Shown: positions 1-5,775 of the stretch, in pieces
Position numbering within the stretch: position 1 is the stretch's first letter
How the letters are laid out: the number at the start of each line of letters is the position of its first letter
Origin: Maritimibacter sp.
Lineage (GTDB): Bacteria > Pseudomonadota > Alphaproteobacteria > Rhodobacterales > Rhodobacteraceae
Assembly (NCBI GenBank): GCA_003520545.1
Contig: DOUP01000133.1
Span: forward strand, 1-8,281
Length of the DNA: 8,281 bases
Reading direction: 5' to 3'
Made by a program: the position numbers and the translations under genes
The notes under the pieces: generated by a model
What the model saw: only the letters and a program-made list of their open reading frames with translations
Told to the model about the DNA's origin: nothing
The model's database searches: none

Positions 1-20
1 AAAACTAGAAAACTAGTTTC
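1..20 (-). terminator. AT-rich hairpin, possible weak terminator of the EamA gene
   Basis: AAACTAG (2-8) and CTAGTTT (13-19) form a 7-bp stem around an AAAA loop. Read on the minus strand, the stem is followed by a short T run at the window edge, about 40 nt past the stop of the minus-strand transporter gene. The octamer AAAACTAG also occurs as a direct repeat (1-8 and 9-16). A stem this poor in GC would be a weak terminator, and the T-tract runs off the window, so this is tentative. I see nothing else in 20-57. Confidence 0.25.
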
Positions 21-57
21 CTGTGCGGCTCGCGTCATCCCCTGCGGCAGCAAGAGT

Positions 58-969
58 TCAGAATTTTGCCTCGTTCGGACCCGGTGTGACCCGTCGTTTC
101 AACACTGCTTCGCGCCAGGTGATGAACGTCACGGCGGAGAGAATCAAAGCCCCGCCCGCTACCACCCAGACGTCTACCGGTTCGGCAAAGAAGAGTGCCC
201 CGAGGGCTACCGACCAAACCAGTTGCAAGAACGTAACGGGTTGGGTCACGGTGAGCGGCGCCGCCGCAAAGGCCAGGGTCATCGTATAATGCCCGGCCGT
301 TGCAAAGAGCGCGACCCCGAAGAGCCACCCCAACTCGCTCCAGGTTGGCGTGATCCAGTTCAAGGCGGCAAACGGGGCGAGGCCGAGGGTCACGGTGATC
401 GACAGCATCGCCACGATGACGACCGGCGGCACACGTCCGGCCAAGCGACCGGCAATCAGATAGCCGACCGCGAAAAAACCCGCCGTCCCGAGCATTGCCA
501 GGTGACCCGGTTCGATCTCTCGCACACCGGGGCGCAGGATGATGAGCGCGCCGAGCAAGGCGACGATGACCGCCATGATCCGCCGCGCCGCCAGCTTCTC
601 CCCAAAAACGAGCGCGGCGCCGATGGTGACGAAAACCGGGTTGAGATAGTTGATCGCGGTGACTTCGGCGATCGGGATTTGGGTCATGGCGAAGAACCAC
701 AGGATCACGCCGCCGGTATGGACGACGCCGCGCAGGCCGAAAAGCGCAAGTGTTCGACCATCCAGTTGTGCGGCCAGGAGAGGCTTCAGCATCGGGATCA
801 GGAACACGAGCCCGAGCGCGTAGCGCAAGAACGCCGCTTCGGCAGCCGGGATACGTCCGCCAACGTGTTTGACGATTGCCGTCACGGCGACAAAAAATAG
901 CCCTGTCACCACCATCCAGAGGACGCCGACCACTGGGCTGGCAGGCTCTTTCTCTTGCGCGTATTCCAT
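58..969 (-). CDS. EamA-family (DMT superfamily) transporter
   Basis: This is a 303-aa inner-membrane protein made almost entirely of hydrophobic helices, about ten, arranged as two EamA repeats (roughly residues 14-146 and 158-286). The first repeat has FLRYALGLVFLIP (47-59) and ILWFFAMTQIPIAEVTAI (89-106). These are typical of bacterial DMT exporters in the RhaT/EamA group, which move small metabolites or amino acids; the substrate cannot be read from the sequence. Length is normal for the family. The C-terminus is a short basic tail. I prefer the ATG at 969 because AGGAG (complement of 976-980) lies 6 nt upstream. An in-frame GTG at 987 would add six residues but would put that Shine-Dalgarno sequence inside the gene. 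It stands alone on its strand and diverges from the HemP cluster across 177 nt. Family assignment is firm; function is generic. Confidence 0.9.
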   Translation of the reverse strand: MEYAQEKEPASPVVGVLWMVVTGLFFVAVTAIVKHVGGRIPAAEAAFLRYALGLVFLIPMLKPLLAAQLDGRTLALFGLRGVVHTGGVILWFFAMTQIPIAEVTAINYLNPVFVTIGAALVFGEKLAARRIMAVIVALLGALIILRPGVREIEPGHLAMLGTAGFFAVGYLIAGRLAGRVPPVVIVAMLSITVTLGLAPFAALNWITPTWSELGWLFGVALFATAGHYTMTLAFAAAPLTVTQPVTFLQLVWSVALGALFFAEPVDVWVVAGGALILSAVTFITWREAVLKRRVTPGPNEAKF

Positions 970-1024
970 GGGCCTCTCCTGCGTCACTTGGCCGAAAGCT
1001 GCAAGTCGCGACGTTGCGAAGAAA

Positions 1025-1070
1025 GGGAATTGACATATCCGAGTAAATTAATCAGGTTTAGCATATTCCC
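1025..1070. promoter_or_regulatory. Candidate promoter/operator region upstream of the HemP cluster
   Basis: The 177-nt divergent gap between the transporter and the small-gene cluster contains an AT-rich island. TTGACA at 1030-1035 matches a sigma-70 -35 box, but no convincing -10 lies at the right distance. GGGAAT (1025-1030) and ATTCCC (1065-1070) form a 6-bp inverted repeat whose inner ends are 34 nt apart. Genes of the HemP type are usually iron-repressed (Fur, Irr or other iron-responsive regulators in alphaproteobacteria). I could not recognise a canonical site for any of these, so regulation by iron here is inference. Confidence 0.3.
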
Positions 1071-1146
1071 TCACGCCACCGGATGTCCGGCCAGCCAGAG
1101 GCAGACAGATCGACGACACCCAGATCCGAACGCTGAGGAGACGGCT

Positions 1147-1311
1147 ATGAAACATGCGCGCGACACACGACCAAATTCGGGCGTGGCGAAATCCAAGGAT
1201 CAAACCGACCGGGAGCTTCCCGATCTCTTGACCGAGGCCGGTCTTCGCCCCGGGCGGGGCATTGATGATTGGCTCGACTGGCTCATCAAACGGGGAGAGG
1301 CGGGACAATGA
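1147..1311 (+). CDS. Small conserved-looking protein upstream of hemP (unknown function)
   Basis: This ORF encodes 54 aa and I do not recognise a family. The ATG at 1147 has GAGGAG (1135-1140) 6 nt upstream, a strong ribosome binding site that picks this start over the longer open frame. The N-terminal half is polar and basic (MKHARDTRPNSG). The C-terminal half is probably a short amphipathic helix rich in Trp and Asp (DDWLDWLIKRGE, about residues 40-51). There is no signal peptide, membrane segment or cysteine. Its TGA overlaps the ATG of the HemP gene (ATGA at 1308-1311), which suggests translational coupling and a shared job in heme or iron handling. Coding status rests on the ribosome binding site and the overlap. 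Confidence 0.7.
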   Translation: MKHARDTRPNSGVAKSKDQTDRELPDLLTEAGLRPGRGIDDWLDWLIKRGEAGQ

Positions 1312-1472
1312 ACGATATGACGCGCCAAAGGGTTACCAACCAAGACGCACCTTCCCCGTTGCATCATGCGGAAGAGCTGACCATGGGCGGACGGGTTGCG
1401 AAAATCGTGCTTGGCGACGCGCTTTATACGTTGCGCATCACCAAGGCTGGCAAACTGATCTTGACGAAGTGA
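1308..1472 (+). CDS. hemP: Hemin uptake protein HemP
   Basis: This 54-aa protein ends in TLRITKAGKLILTK (41-54), the characteristic C-terminus of the HemP/HmuP family (Y.LR.T..GKLILTK). It is preceded by GGRVAKIVLGDALY (27-40), matching the family's G-G-R-hydrophobic strand pattern. HemP/HmuP proteins are small cytoplasmic factors of heme uptake loci; in some alpha- and betaproteobacteria HmuP activates transcription of the TonB-dependent heme receptor gene. No heme receptor or ABC transporter lies in this window, so the gene appears detached from a classical hmu operon. I chose the ATG at 1308 because GGGGAGAGG (1292-1300) sits just upstream and the start overlaps the preceding stop. An alternative frame start further upstream (1269) would lie inside the previous gene. 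The next gene begins 7 nt after the stop. Confidence 0.88.
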   Translation: MNDMTRQRVTNQDAPSPLHHAEELTMGGRVAKIVLGDALYTLRITKAGKLILTK

Positions 1473-1479
1473 GCCACTG

Positions 1480-1944
1480 ATGGACGGACAAATGACGGCG
1501 GACACGCGCGGTGGCGCGGCTGTCGCGCGGCTCGAAGACATGGGCGCGATCGAGGCGGGCGCGGTTTTGTGTATGCGCCTGTGGTCCGAGGGCCCCGGTT
1601 CACCGGACCGGGCGGCCTTCGAACGTGATTTTGGCCGCTTCGGTGGTCACATCGCGCTAGGCGCGACCGGCGCGATCTGCACCATGTGTCGGGACACCGG
1701 GCGCCGCGCCCTTCTGCGGCACCACCTGCAATGCGGGTGCGTCGGGGTAGATGAGGCCTGTCTCGCGCAGCTCGTCGCGGCGGCCCTCGATGGTGAGCGC
1801 AATGACGCGATGATGCTGGCAACATTAATGGTTCGCGCTGATTACGCGCCACAACTGGTGGACTGCGCGGTGCGAGCCGGGGCGGCCCTGTCCCGACTGG
1901 CGGCCACACCATTGGACCGGCGCGTTCCGTCGAAATTGCACTAA
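1480..1944 (+). CDS. Cysteine-rich protein of unknown function linked to hemP
   Basis: This is a 154-aa soluble protein with no signal peptide or membrane helix. Its centre holds a dense set of possible metal or heme ligands: C67-x-x-C70, H81-H82, C85-x-C87 and C94, with further cysteines at 31 and 129. The flanking segments look helical (AGAVLCMRLWSEGP at 27-40; DGERNDAMMLATLMVRADYAP at 104-124, split here by residue 114). The layout resembles a family I remember only vaguely from Rhodobacteraceae, with an LC.LC...GRR.L.RH...C.C..ADE core; I cannot name it. Position third in the cluster, 7 nt after hemP, argues for a role in iron, heme or Fe-S metabolism, which is inference. An in-frame ATG at 1492 is an alternative start, and neither start has a strong Shine-Dalgarno sequence. 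Confidence 0.75.
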   Translation: MDGQMTADTRGGAAVARLEDMGAIEAGAVLCMRLWSEGPGSPDRAAFERDFGRFGGHIALGATGAICTMCRDTGRRALLRHHLQCGCVGVDEACLAQLVAAALDGERNDAMMLATLMVRADYAPQLVDCAVRAGAALSRLAATPLDRRVPSKLH

Positions 1945-1960
1945 TCCGATAATCGGCACG

Positions 1961-1984
1961 AAAAAGGGGGCCTTCCGGCCCCCT
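1961..1984 (-). terminator. Rho-independent terminator of yebC, possibly bidirectional
   Basis: GGGGGCC (1966-1972) pairs perfectly with GGCCCCC (1977-1983) around a TTCC loop, and A1965/T1984 add an eighth pair. On the minus strand the stem is followed by TTTTT (complement of 1961-1965), a classical intrinsic terminator about 30 nt past the yebC stop. On the plus strand the stem is followed by TGTTACT, a poor T-tract, so it may end the hemP cluster only weakly. A small palindrome, CCGAT-A-ATCGG (1946-1956), lies next to it, just after the plus-strand stop. Confidence 0.8.
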
Positions 1985-2015
1985 GTTACTATCCAATTAC
2001 AATATCAGCTCTGGC

Positions 2016-2756
2016 TCAAAGCTGTTCCATGACCTCGTCGGAGGCTTCGAAGTTGGTCGTCACGCGTTGCACGTCGTCGTCGTCTTCCAGCGCGTCGATC
2101 AGCTTCATGAGCTTCTGCATCGACTCCAGGTCCATCTCGGTCGTGGTGGTCGGCTTCCAGATCAGCTTGGTCGATTCACTTTCGCCAAGCTCGGCCTCCA
2201 GAGCGTTCGATACATCGTTGAGATCGGTGTCCGCGCAATAGATGACGTGGCCGTCCTCCGAGCTTTCCACATCCATAGCACCGGCTTCGATCGCGGCCAT
2301 CATGACCGTGTCGGCGTCGCCCACCTCGGCCGGGTAAACCACTTCGCCCATCCGGTCGAACATGAACCCGACCGACCCGGTTTCACCCAGGTTGCCGCCG
2401 TTCTTCGTAAACGTCGAGCGCACGGTGGAGGCGGTGCGGTTGCGGTTGTCGGTCATCGCCTCGACGATCACCGCGACACCGTTGGGGCCGTATCCCTCGT
2501 AGCGGATTTCTTCGTAATCGTCGCCTTCGCCCGCTTGGGATTTCTTGATCGCGCGGTCGATCACGTCCTTGGGGACGGAGTTCGACTTGGCTTCCTTGAC
2601 CGCAAGCCGCAGGCGCGGGTTGTTTTCCGGATCGGGGTCGCCCATTTTCGCGGCGACGGTGATTTCCTTCGCCAGCTTTGAAAACAGTTTCGAGCGCAGT
2701 TTGTCCTGACGCCCTTTGCGGTGCTGAATATTTGCCCATTTTGAGTGGCCAGCCAT
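2016..2756 (-). CDS. yebC: YebC/PmpR (TACO1) family protein
   Basis: This 246-aa protein has the full YebC signature. It begins MAGHSKWANIQHRKGRQDK and continues with a basic helical N-terminal domain (about 1-75, including NNPRLRLAV and PKDVIDRAIKK). The central domain has YEGYGPNGVAVIVE (86-99) and DNRNRTASTVR (103-113), followed by the G-G-N-L-G segment (120-124). The acidic C-terminus (221-236) completes it. Length is standard. The family was long annotated as DNA-binding transcriptional regulators; more recent work on YebC and mitochondrial TACO1 points to a ribosome-associated role in relieving stalling during translation, including at proline-rich stretches. The ATG at 2756 is fixed by the invariant MAGHSKWANI start and by GGAGG (complement of 2761-2765). 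An upstream in-frame extension of 21 residues is not part of the family. It follows the Lrp gene after 79 nt and may also have its own promoter. Confidence 0.95.
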   Translation of the reverse strand: MAGHSKWANIQHRKGRQDKLRSKLFSKLAKEITVAAKMGDPDPENNPRLRLAVKEAKSNSVPKDVIDRAIKKSQAGEGDDYEEIRYEGYGPNGVAVIVEAMTDNRNRTASTVRSTFTKNGGNLGETGSVGFMFDRMGEVVYPAEVGDADTVMMAAIEAGAMDVESSEDGHVIYCADTDLNDVSNALEAELGESESTKLIWKPTTTTEMDLESMQKLMKLIDALEDDDDVQRVTTNFEASDEVMEQL

Positions 2757-2789
2757 GGTGCCTCCGCGCCTCTTGGATTTGGTCGCGTC

Positions 2790-2819
2790 TCTATATGGCA
2801 AGGGCAGGGCCATGGGCAA
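2790..2819 (-). promoter_or_regulatory. Candidate sigma-70 promoter of yebC
   Basis: On the minus strand TTGCCC (complement of 2814-2819) and TATAGA (complement of 2790-2795) are separated by 18 nt. The -10 element lies about 33 nt upstream of the yebC ATG. This falls in the 79-nt gap between the Lrp-type regulator and yebC, so yebC could be transcribed independently as well as by readthrough. It is supported by sequence match only. Confidence 0.4.
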
Positions 2820-2835
2820 GGGCTGTGACCCGGTG

Positions 2836-3285
2836 TCAGCCTCGTTCGTCCTTGGGCGAGGCTATGACCACGTGGGTGACGATCTGGTTGACCCCGGCGA
2901 CCCGGCCCAGACGGTCGGTGTGAAAGGCTTTGTAAGCGGTGAGATCGGCGGCCTCGACCCGTAGCAGGTATTCGACCGTGCCAGTGATATTGTGACACTC
3001 GCGCACTTCGGGGCTGGCGATCATGGCGTCTTCAAAGCGCTGCTGTGCCGCCTGCGTGTGCTCGGACAGCCCGACCGTCAGGTAGGCGGCAAAGGTCTGT
3101 CCCAGGGCTGCCGGGTTCACAACGGCACGGTAGCCGGTGATGACCCCCGCCTCTTCCAGCGCCTGCACCCGGCGCAGGCAGGCCGAGGGGGAGAGGCCGA
3201 CTCGCTCTGCCAGCCGGGTATTCGCAATCCGCCCGTCTGCCTGAAGCTCGCGCAATATTTTTCGGTCAATTGTGTCAAAGTCCAT
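2836..3285 (-). CDS. Lrp/AsnC family transcriptional regulator
   Basis: This is a 149-aa protein. Its N-terminal winged helix-turn-helix (about 4-50) has DRKILRELQADGRIANTRLA then VGLSPSACLRRVQALEEAGVI, a textbook Lrp/AsnC DNA-binding domain. The C-terminal RAM ligand-binding and oligomerisation domain (about 63-140) contains VRECHNITGTVEYLLRV (94-110). The usual G-x-x-D-Y effector-loop pattern is here T-G-T-V-E-Y. Such proteins bind DNA as dimers or octamers and respond to amino acids. It diverges from a LysE-type exporter across 75 nt, the classic arrangement for a regulator of amino acid export. I prefer the ATG at 3285 because GGAG lies 9 nt upstream and MDFDTIDRKIL is the usual N-terminus. 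An in-frame ATG at 3300 would add five residues and has no good ribosome binding site. The amino acid sensed cannot be read from sequence. Confidence 0.92.
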   Translation of the reverse strand: MDFDTIDRKILRELQADGRIANTRLAERVGLSPSACLRRVQALEEAGVITGYRAVVNPAALGQTFAAYLTVGLSEHTQAAQQRFEDAMIASPEVRECHNITGTVEYLLRVEAADLTAYKAFHTDRLGRVAGVNQIVTHVVIASPKDERG

Positions 3286-3316
3286 CAAAAATTGCTCCAT
3301 GTCTCTATCTCGCACC

Positions 3317-3351
3317 GTATAAACAATGATTGGGCTGCGCAATTCGACAAT
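3317..3351. promoter_or_regulatory. Divergent lrp-lysE control region with candidate Lrp-type operator
   Basis: TATAAA at 3318-3323 is a good -10 element for the plus-strand exporter gene, though the -35 is weak. Just downstream, ATTGGGC-T-GCGCAAT (3329-3343) is a 15-bp imperfect palindrome with 6 of 7 arm bases paired. It overlaps a second palindrome, CAAT-G-ATTG (3324-3332), and a further CAAT lies at 3348-3351. Lrp/AsnC proteins commonly bind 13-15-bp imperfect palindromes next to their own genes. This makes it the probable binding site for the adjacent regulator, placed near or downstream of the presumed transcription start of the exporter. Confidence 0.45.
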
Positions 3352-3360
3352 ACTTGCGTC

Positions 3361-3954
3361 ATGACACAGGATCTCCTCTTGGCCCTTGTTGGCTTTGCGC
3401 TCGTCACGTCGCTTACTCCGGGGCCCAACAATCTGATGCTGATGGCCTCCGGGGTGAATTTCGGCGTGCGCCGCACGATGCCCCACATGCTGGGCGTCGG
3501 GATCGGCTTCACCGTGATGATCGCGCTCATGGGATTGGGTCTGTCGCAGGCGTTCGAGCGTTTTCCGGTCTTGCACCAGATCCTCGCCGTCGTCGCCGCG
3601 ATCTACATGGCGTGGCTCGCCTGGAAGATCGCCCACCCGGCACCGCCGGGGGATGGCGAGGCTTCCGGCAACCCGATGAGTTTTCTTCAGGCCGCGGCCT
3701 TCCAATGGGTCAATCCGAAGGCATGGTCCATGGCCTTGACCGCTATCGCAGCCTACGCCCCGGGGACCGGGATCGGCGAGGTCATTCTGGTCGCACTGGT
3801 CTTTGGTGTGGTGAACCTGCCGTCCGTGTCGCTTTGGACTGTCTTGGGGACACAGATGCGTCGCCTCCTGAGAACACCTCGTGTGCTGGATATCTTCAAC
3901 TGGACCATGGCCACGTTGTTGCTCGTCTCCCTGATCCCGGTTCTTCTTGCGTGA
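3361..3954 (+). CDS. LysE/RhtB family amino acid exporter
   Basis: This is a 197-aa inner-membrane protein with about six hydrophobic segments. Family hallmarks are the N-terminal SLTPGPNNLML (17-27) and the middle motif FQWVNPKAW (114-122), both typical of the LysE/RhtB/LeuE translocators. These proteins export amino acids such as lysine, homoserine, threonine or leucine by proton antiport. G44, G46 and G50 in the second helix fit the family's glycine-rich helix. Length is close to the usual 200-210 aa. The start at 3361 gives the typical MTQDLLLALVGFALV N-terminus, but there is no clear Shine-Dalgarno sequence. The divergent Lrp/AsnC gene suggests induction by an amino acid ligand. The permease gene begins 31 nt after the stop, so the two may share a transcript. 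The substrate is unknown. Confidence 0.92.
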   Translation: MTQDLLLALVGFALVTSLTPGPNNLMLMASGVNFGVRRTMPHMLGVGIGFTVMIALMGLGLSQAFERFPVLHQILAVVAAIYMAWLAWKIAHPAPPGDGEASGNPMSFLQAAAFQWVNPKAWSMALTAIAAYAPGTGIGEVILVALVFGVVNLPSVSLWTVLGTQMRRLLRTPRVLDIFNWTMATLLLVSLIPVLLA

Positions 3955-3985
3955 CGTGGGAAACCTGACGCGCTAAGCCTTGGCC

Positions 3986-5767
3986 ATGACGGTCGATCAA
4001 ATTATCCTTTTCTCTCTGTTCGTTGGCGTCTTTGGCCTGCTGCTCTGGGGCAAGTTCCGGTACGATCTCGTGGCTTTCGCCGCGTTGATGATGGGCGTCG
4101 TCCTCGGCGTTGTGGACACCAAGGACGCGTTCGCCGGGTTTGGCCATTCTGCAACAATTATCGTGGCGCTTGTCCTCGTGGTTTCGGCTGGCCTGACCCG
4201 TTCTGGTGCGGTGTTTCTCATTACCCGCACGCTGGTTGACAGCTCGCGCCGGTTGGGTGCGCATATCGCGATCATGGGCGCGATTGGCGGGGTCCTGTCC
4301 GCCTTCATGAACAACGTCGCGGCACTGGCGCTTCTCATGCCGGTGGACATCCAGACTGCACGCAAAGCGGGTCGGGCGCCTGGGCTGTCCCTGATGCCGC
4401 TCAGCTTCGCCACGATCCTCGGCGGTATGGCCACGCTCATCGGCACGCCACCCAATATCATCATCGCTTCGATCCGGGACGAGAGCCTTGGCGAACCGTT
4501 CCAGATGTTCGATTTCGCTCCCGTCGGAGCGCTCACAGCGCTCGTCGGTCTTATCTTCGTCGCGCTTGTCGGCTGGCGGCTCATTCCGAAAGCGGACGAA
4601 GGCGGCGCAGCGATCGACCCGATGGAAGAATACTCCGACTACACCGCCGAGCTTGTTGTGCCAGAAGAGAACAAGGCGGTCGGCCTGCGCGTGGAAGAGC
4701 TTTACGATACCGCCGAGAGCAACGACGTGTTCATTCTCGGCCTGATCCGGGACGGAACCCGGCGTTACGGCACCCAACGCACGACCAAGATCAAGGCGGG
4801 CGATACGCTGGTGCTTGAGGCCCGGCCCGATGCGCTGGACGAATTCCGCGCGGCGCTGTCGCTCAAGTTCGCGGACGAAAAACGCGAGGTGCGGCTGCGG
4901 GCCGATGGCGCGGGCCTGTCCAGGATCGAAGTGGTTGTCGCCGAGGATAGCCGGATCAACGGCAAAACCGCGCAGGCGATCGGTTTGAACTGGCGGCGCA
5001 GTGCGGTGCTGCTGGGGATCCGCCGGTCACGCAAGAATTTTCGGTCACAGATTTCGAAGACCCCCGTGCGGACGGGCGACATCCTTTTGCTTCTGGTCCC
5101 GAACGGCCGTGAAGCGGCGGTCACCGAATGGCTGGGCTGTCTGCCGCTGGCCGAACGCGGTCTCTCCGTTACGCAGGACAGCAAGGTCTGGATGGCCATC
5201 GGGTTTTTCGCCGCCGCCGTGGCGCTGGCCTCGTTCGGCTTGCTTTACCTTCCCGTTGCGCTGGGCATCGTCGTGGTGCTCTTCGTGCTGACCGGCATCG
5301 TGCCGATTGCCGGGCTTTACGATCATATCGAATGGCCGGTCGTTGTGCTCTTGGGCTCCATGATCCCCCTTGGTGCCGCGCTGGAGGACAGCGGCGGGAC
5401 CGAGTTGATCGCCACTGCGCTTGTCACCCTGACCCACGGGCTGACCGCCTGGACCGTCCTCATGCTCCTCATGGTGGTCACCATGTCGCTCTCGGATGTC
5501 TTGAACAACACCGCCACGGCCATTGTCGCGGCCCCGGTCGGCATCCAGATGGCCAACGCGCTGAACGCAGACCCGGACCCGTTTCTGATGGCCGTCGCGG
5601 TCGCGGCGAGCTGCGCTTTCCTCACGCCCATCGGGCATAAGAACAACACGCTCGTCCTTGGTCCCGGCGGTTATCGCTTTGGTGACTACTGGCGCATGGG
5701 CCTGCCGCTTGAGATCATCGTGGTTGCCGTTTCGATCCCGCTCATCCTGTATTTCTGGCCGCTTTAG
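3986..5767 (+). CDS. SLC13/DASS-type permease with two RCK_C (TrkA-C) domains
   Basis: This is a 593-aa membrane protein with two membrane halves split by a soluble region. The N-terminal half (1-200) has MNNVAALALLMP (108-119) and GTPPNIIIAS (153-162). The C-terminal half (400-593) has LNNTATAIVAAPVG (506-519) and TPIGHKNNTLVLGPG (547-561). These paired Asn-rich hairpins match the SNT-type cation/substrate motifs of the DASS/ArsB-like ion transporter superfamily. Between them lie two RCK_C-like repeats (about 218-292 and 311-387), each ending in a GDTLVL or GDILLL strand, as in bacterial SLC13 permeases of the YfbS type. Likely substrates are dicarboxylates, sulfate or other anions with sodium, but this is not decidable. 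The ATG at 3986 is preferred over an in-frame TTG at 3980; neither has a clear ribosome binding site. The next gene starts 8 nt after the stop. Confidence 0.9.
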   Translation: MTVDQIILFSLFVGVFGLLLWGKFRYDLVAFAALMMGVVLGVVDTKDAFAGFGHSATIIVALVLVVSAGLTRSGAVFLITRTLVDSSRRLGAHIAIMGAIGGVLSAFMNNVAALALLMPVDIQTARKAGRAPGLSLMPLSFATILGGMATLIGTPPNIIIASIRDESLGEPFQMFDFAPVGALTALVGLIFVALVGWRLIPKADEGGAAIDPMEEYSDYTAELVVPEENKAVGLRVEELYDTAESNDVFILGLIRDGTRRYGTQRTTKIKAGDTLVLEARPDALDEFRAALSLKFADEKREVRLRADGAGLSRIEVVVAEDSRINGKTAQAIGLNWRRSAVLLGIRRSRKNFRSQISKTPVRTGDILLLLVPNGREAAVTEWLGCLPLAERGLSVTQDSKVWMAIGFFAAAVALASFGLLYLPVALGIVVVLFVLTGIVPIAGLYDHIEWPVVVLLGSMIPLGAALEDSGGTELIATALVTLTHGLTAWTVLMLLMVVTMSLSDVLNNTATAIVAAPVGIQMANALNADPDPFLMAVAVAASCAFLTPIGHKNNTLVLGPGGYRFGDYWRMGLPLEIIVVAVSIPLILYFWPL

Positions 5768-5775
5768 GAGGGGCT

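Noticed and set aside
35..1036. A 333-codon minus-strand frame overlapping the EamA gene
   Set aside because: It is the same strand in another frame, Arg/Gly/Pro-rich, without domains. The EamA frame has clear membrane helices and a Shine-Dalgarno sequence.
2067..2681. A 204-codon plus-strand frame opposite yebC
   Set aside because: YebC on the minus strand is unmistakable. The opposite translation is low complexity (His/Val/Asp/Arg-rich) with no known domain.
3980..3985. TTG start for the SLC13-type permease two codons upstream
   Set aside because: Neither start has a clear ribosome binding site and ATG is the more common start; the difference is only two residues.
3896..4777. A 293-codon minus-strand frame opposite the SLC13-type permease
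   Set aside because: Its translation is rich in Arg, Asp, Glu and His with no hydrophobic core, the expected mirror of a membrane protein gene.
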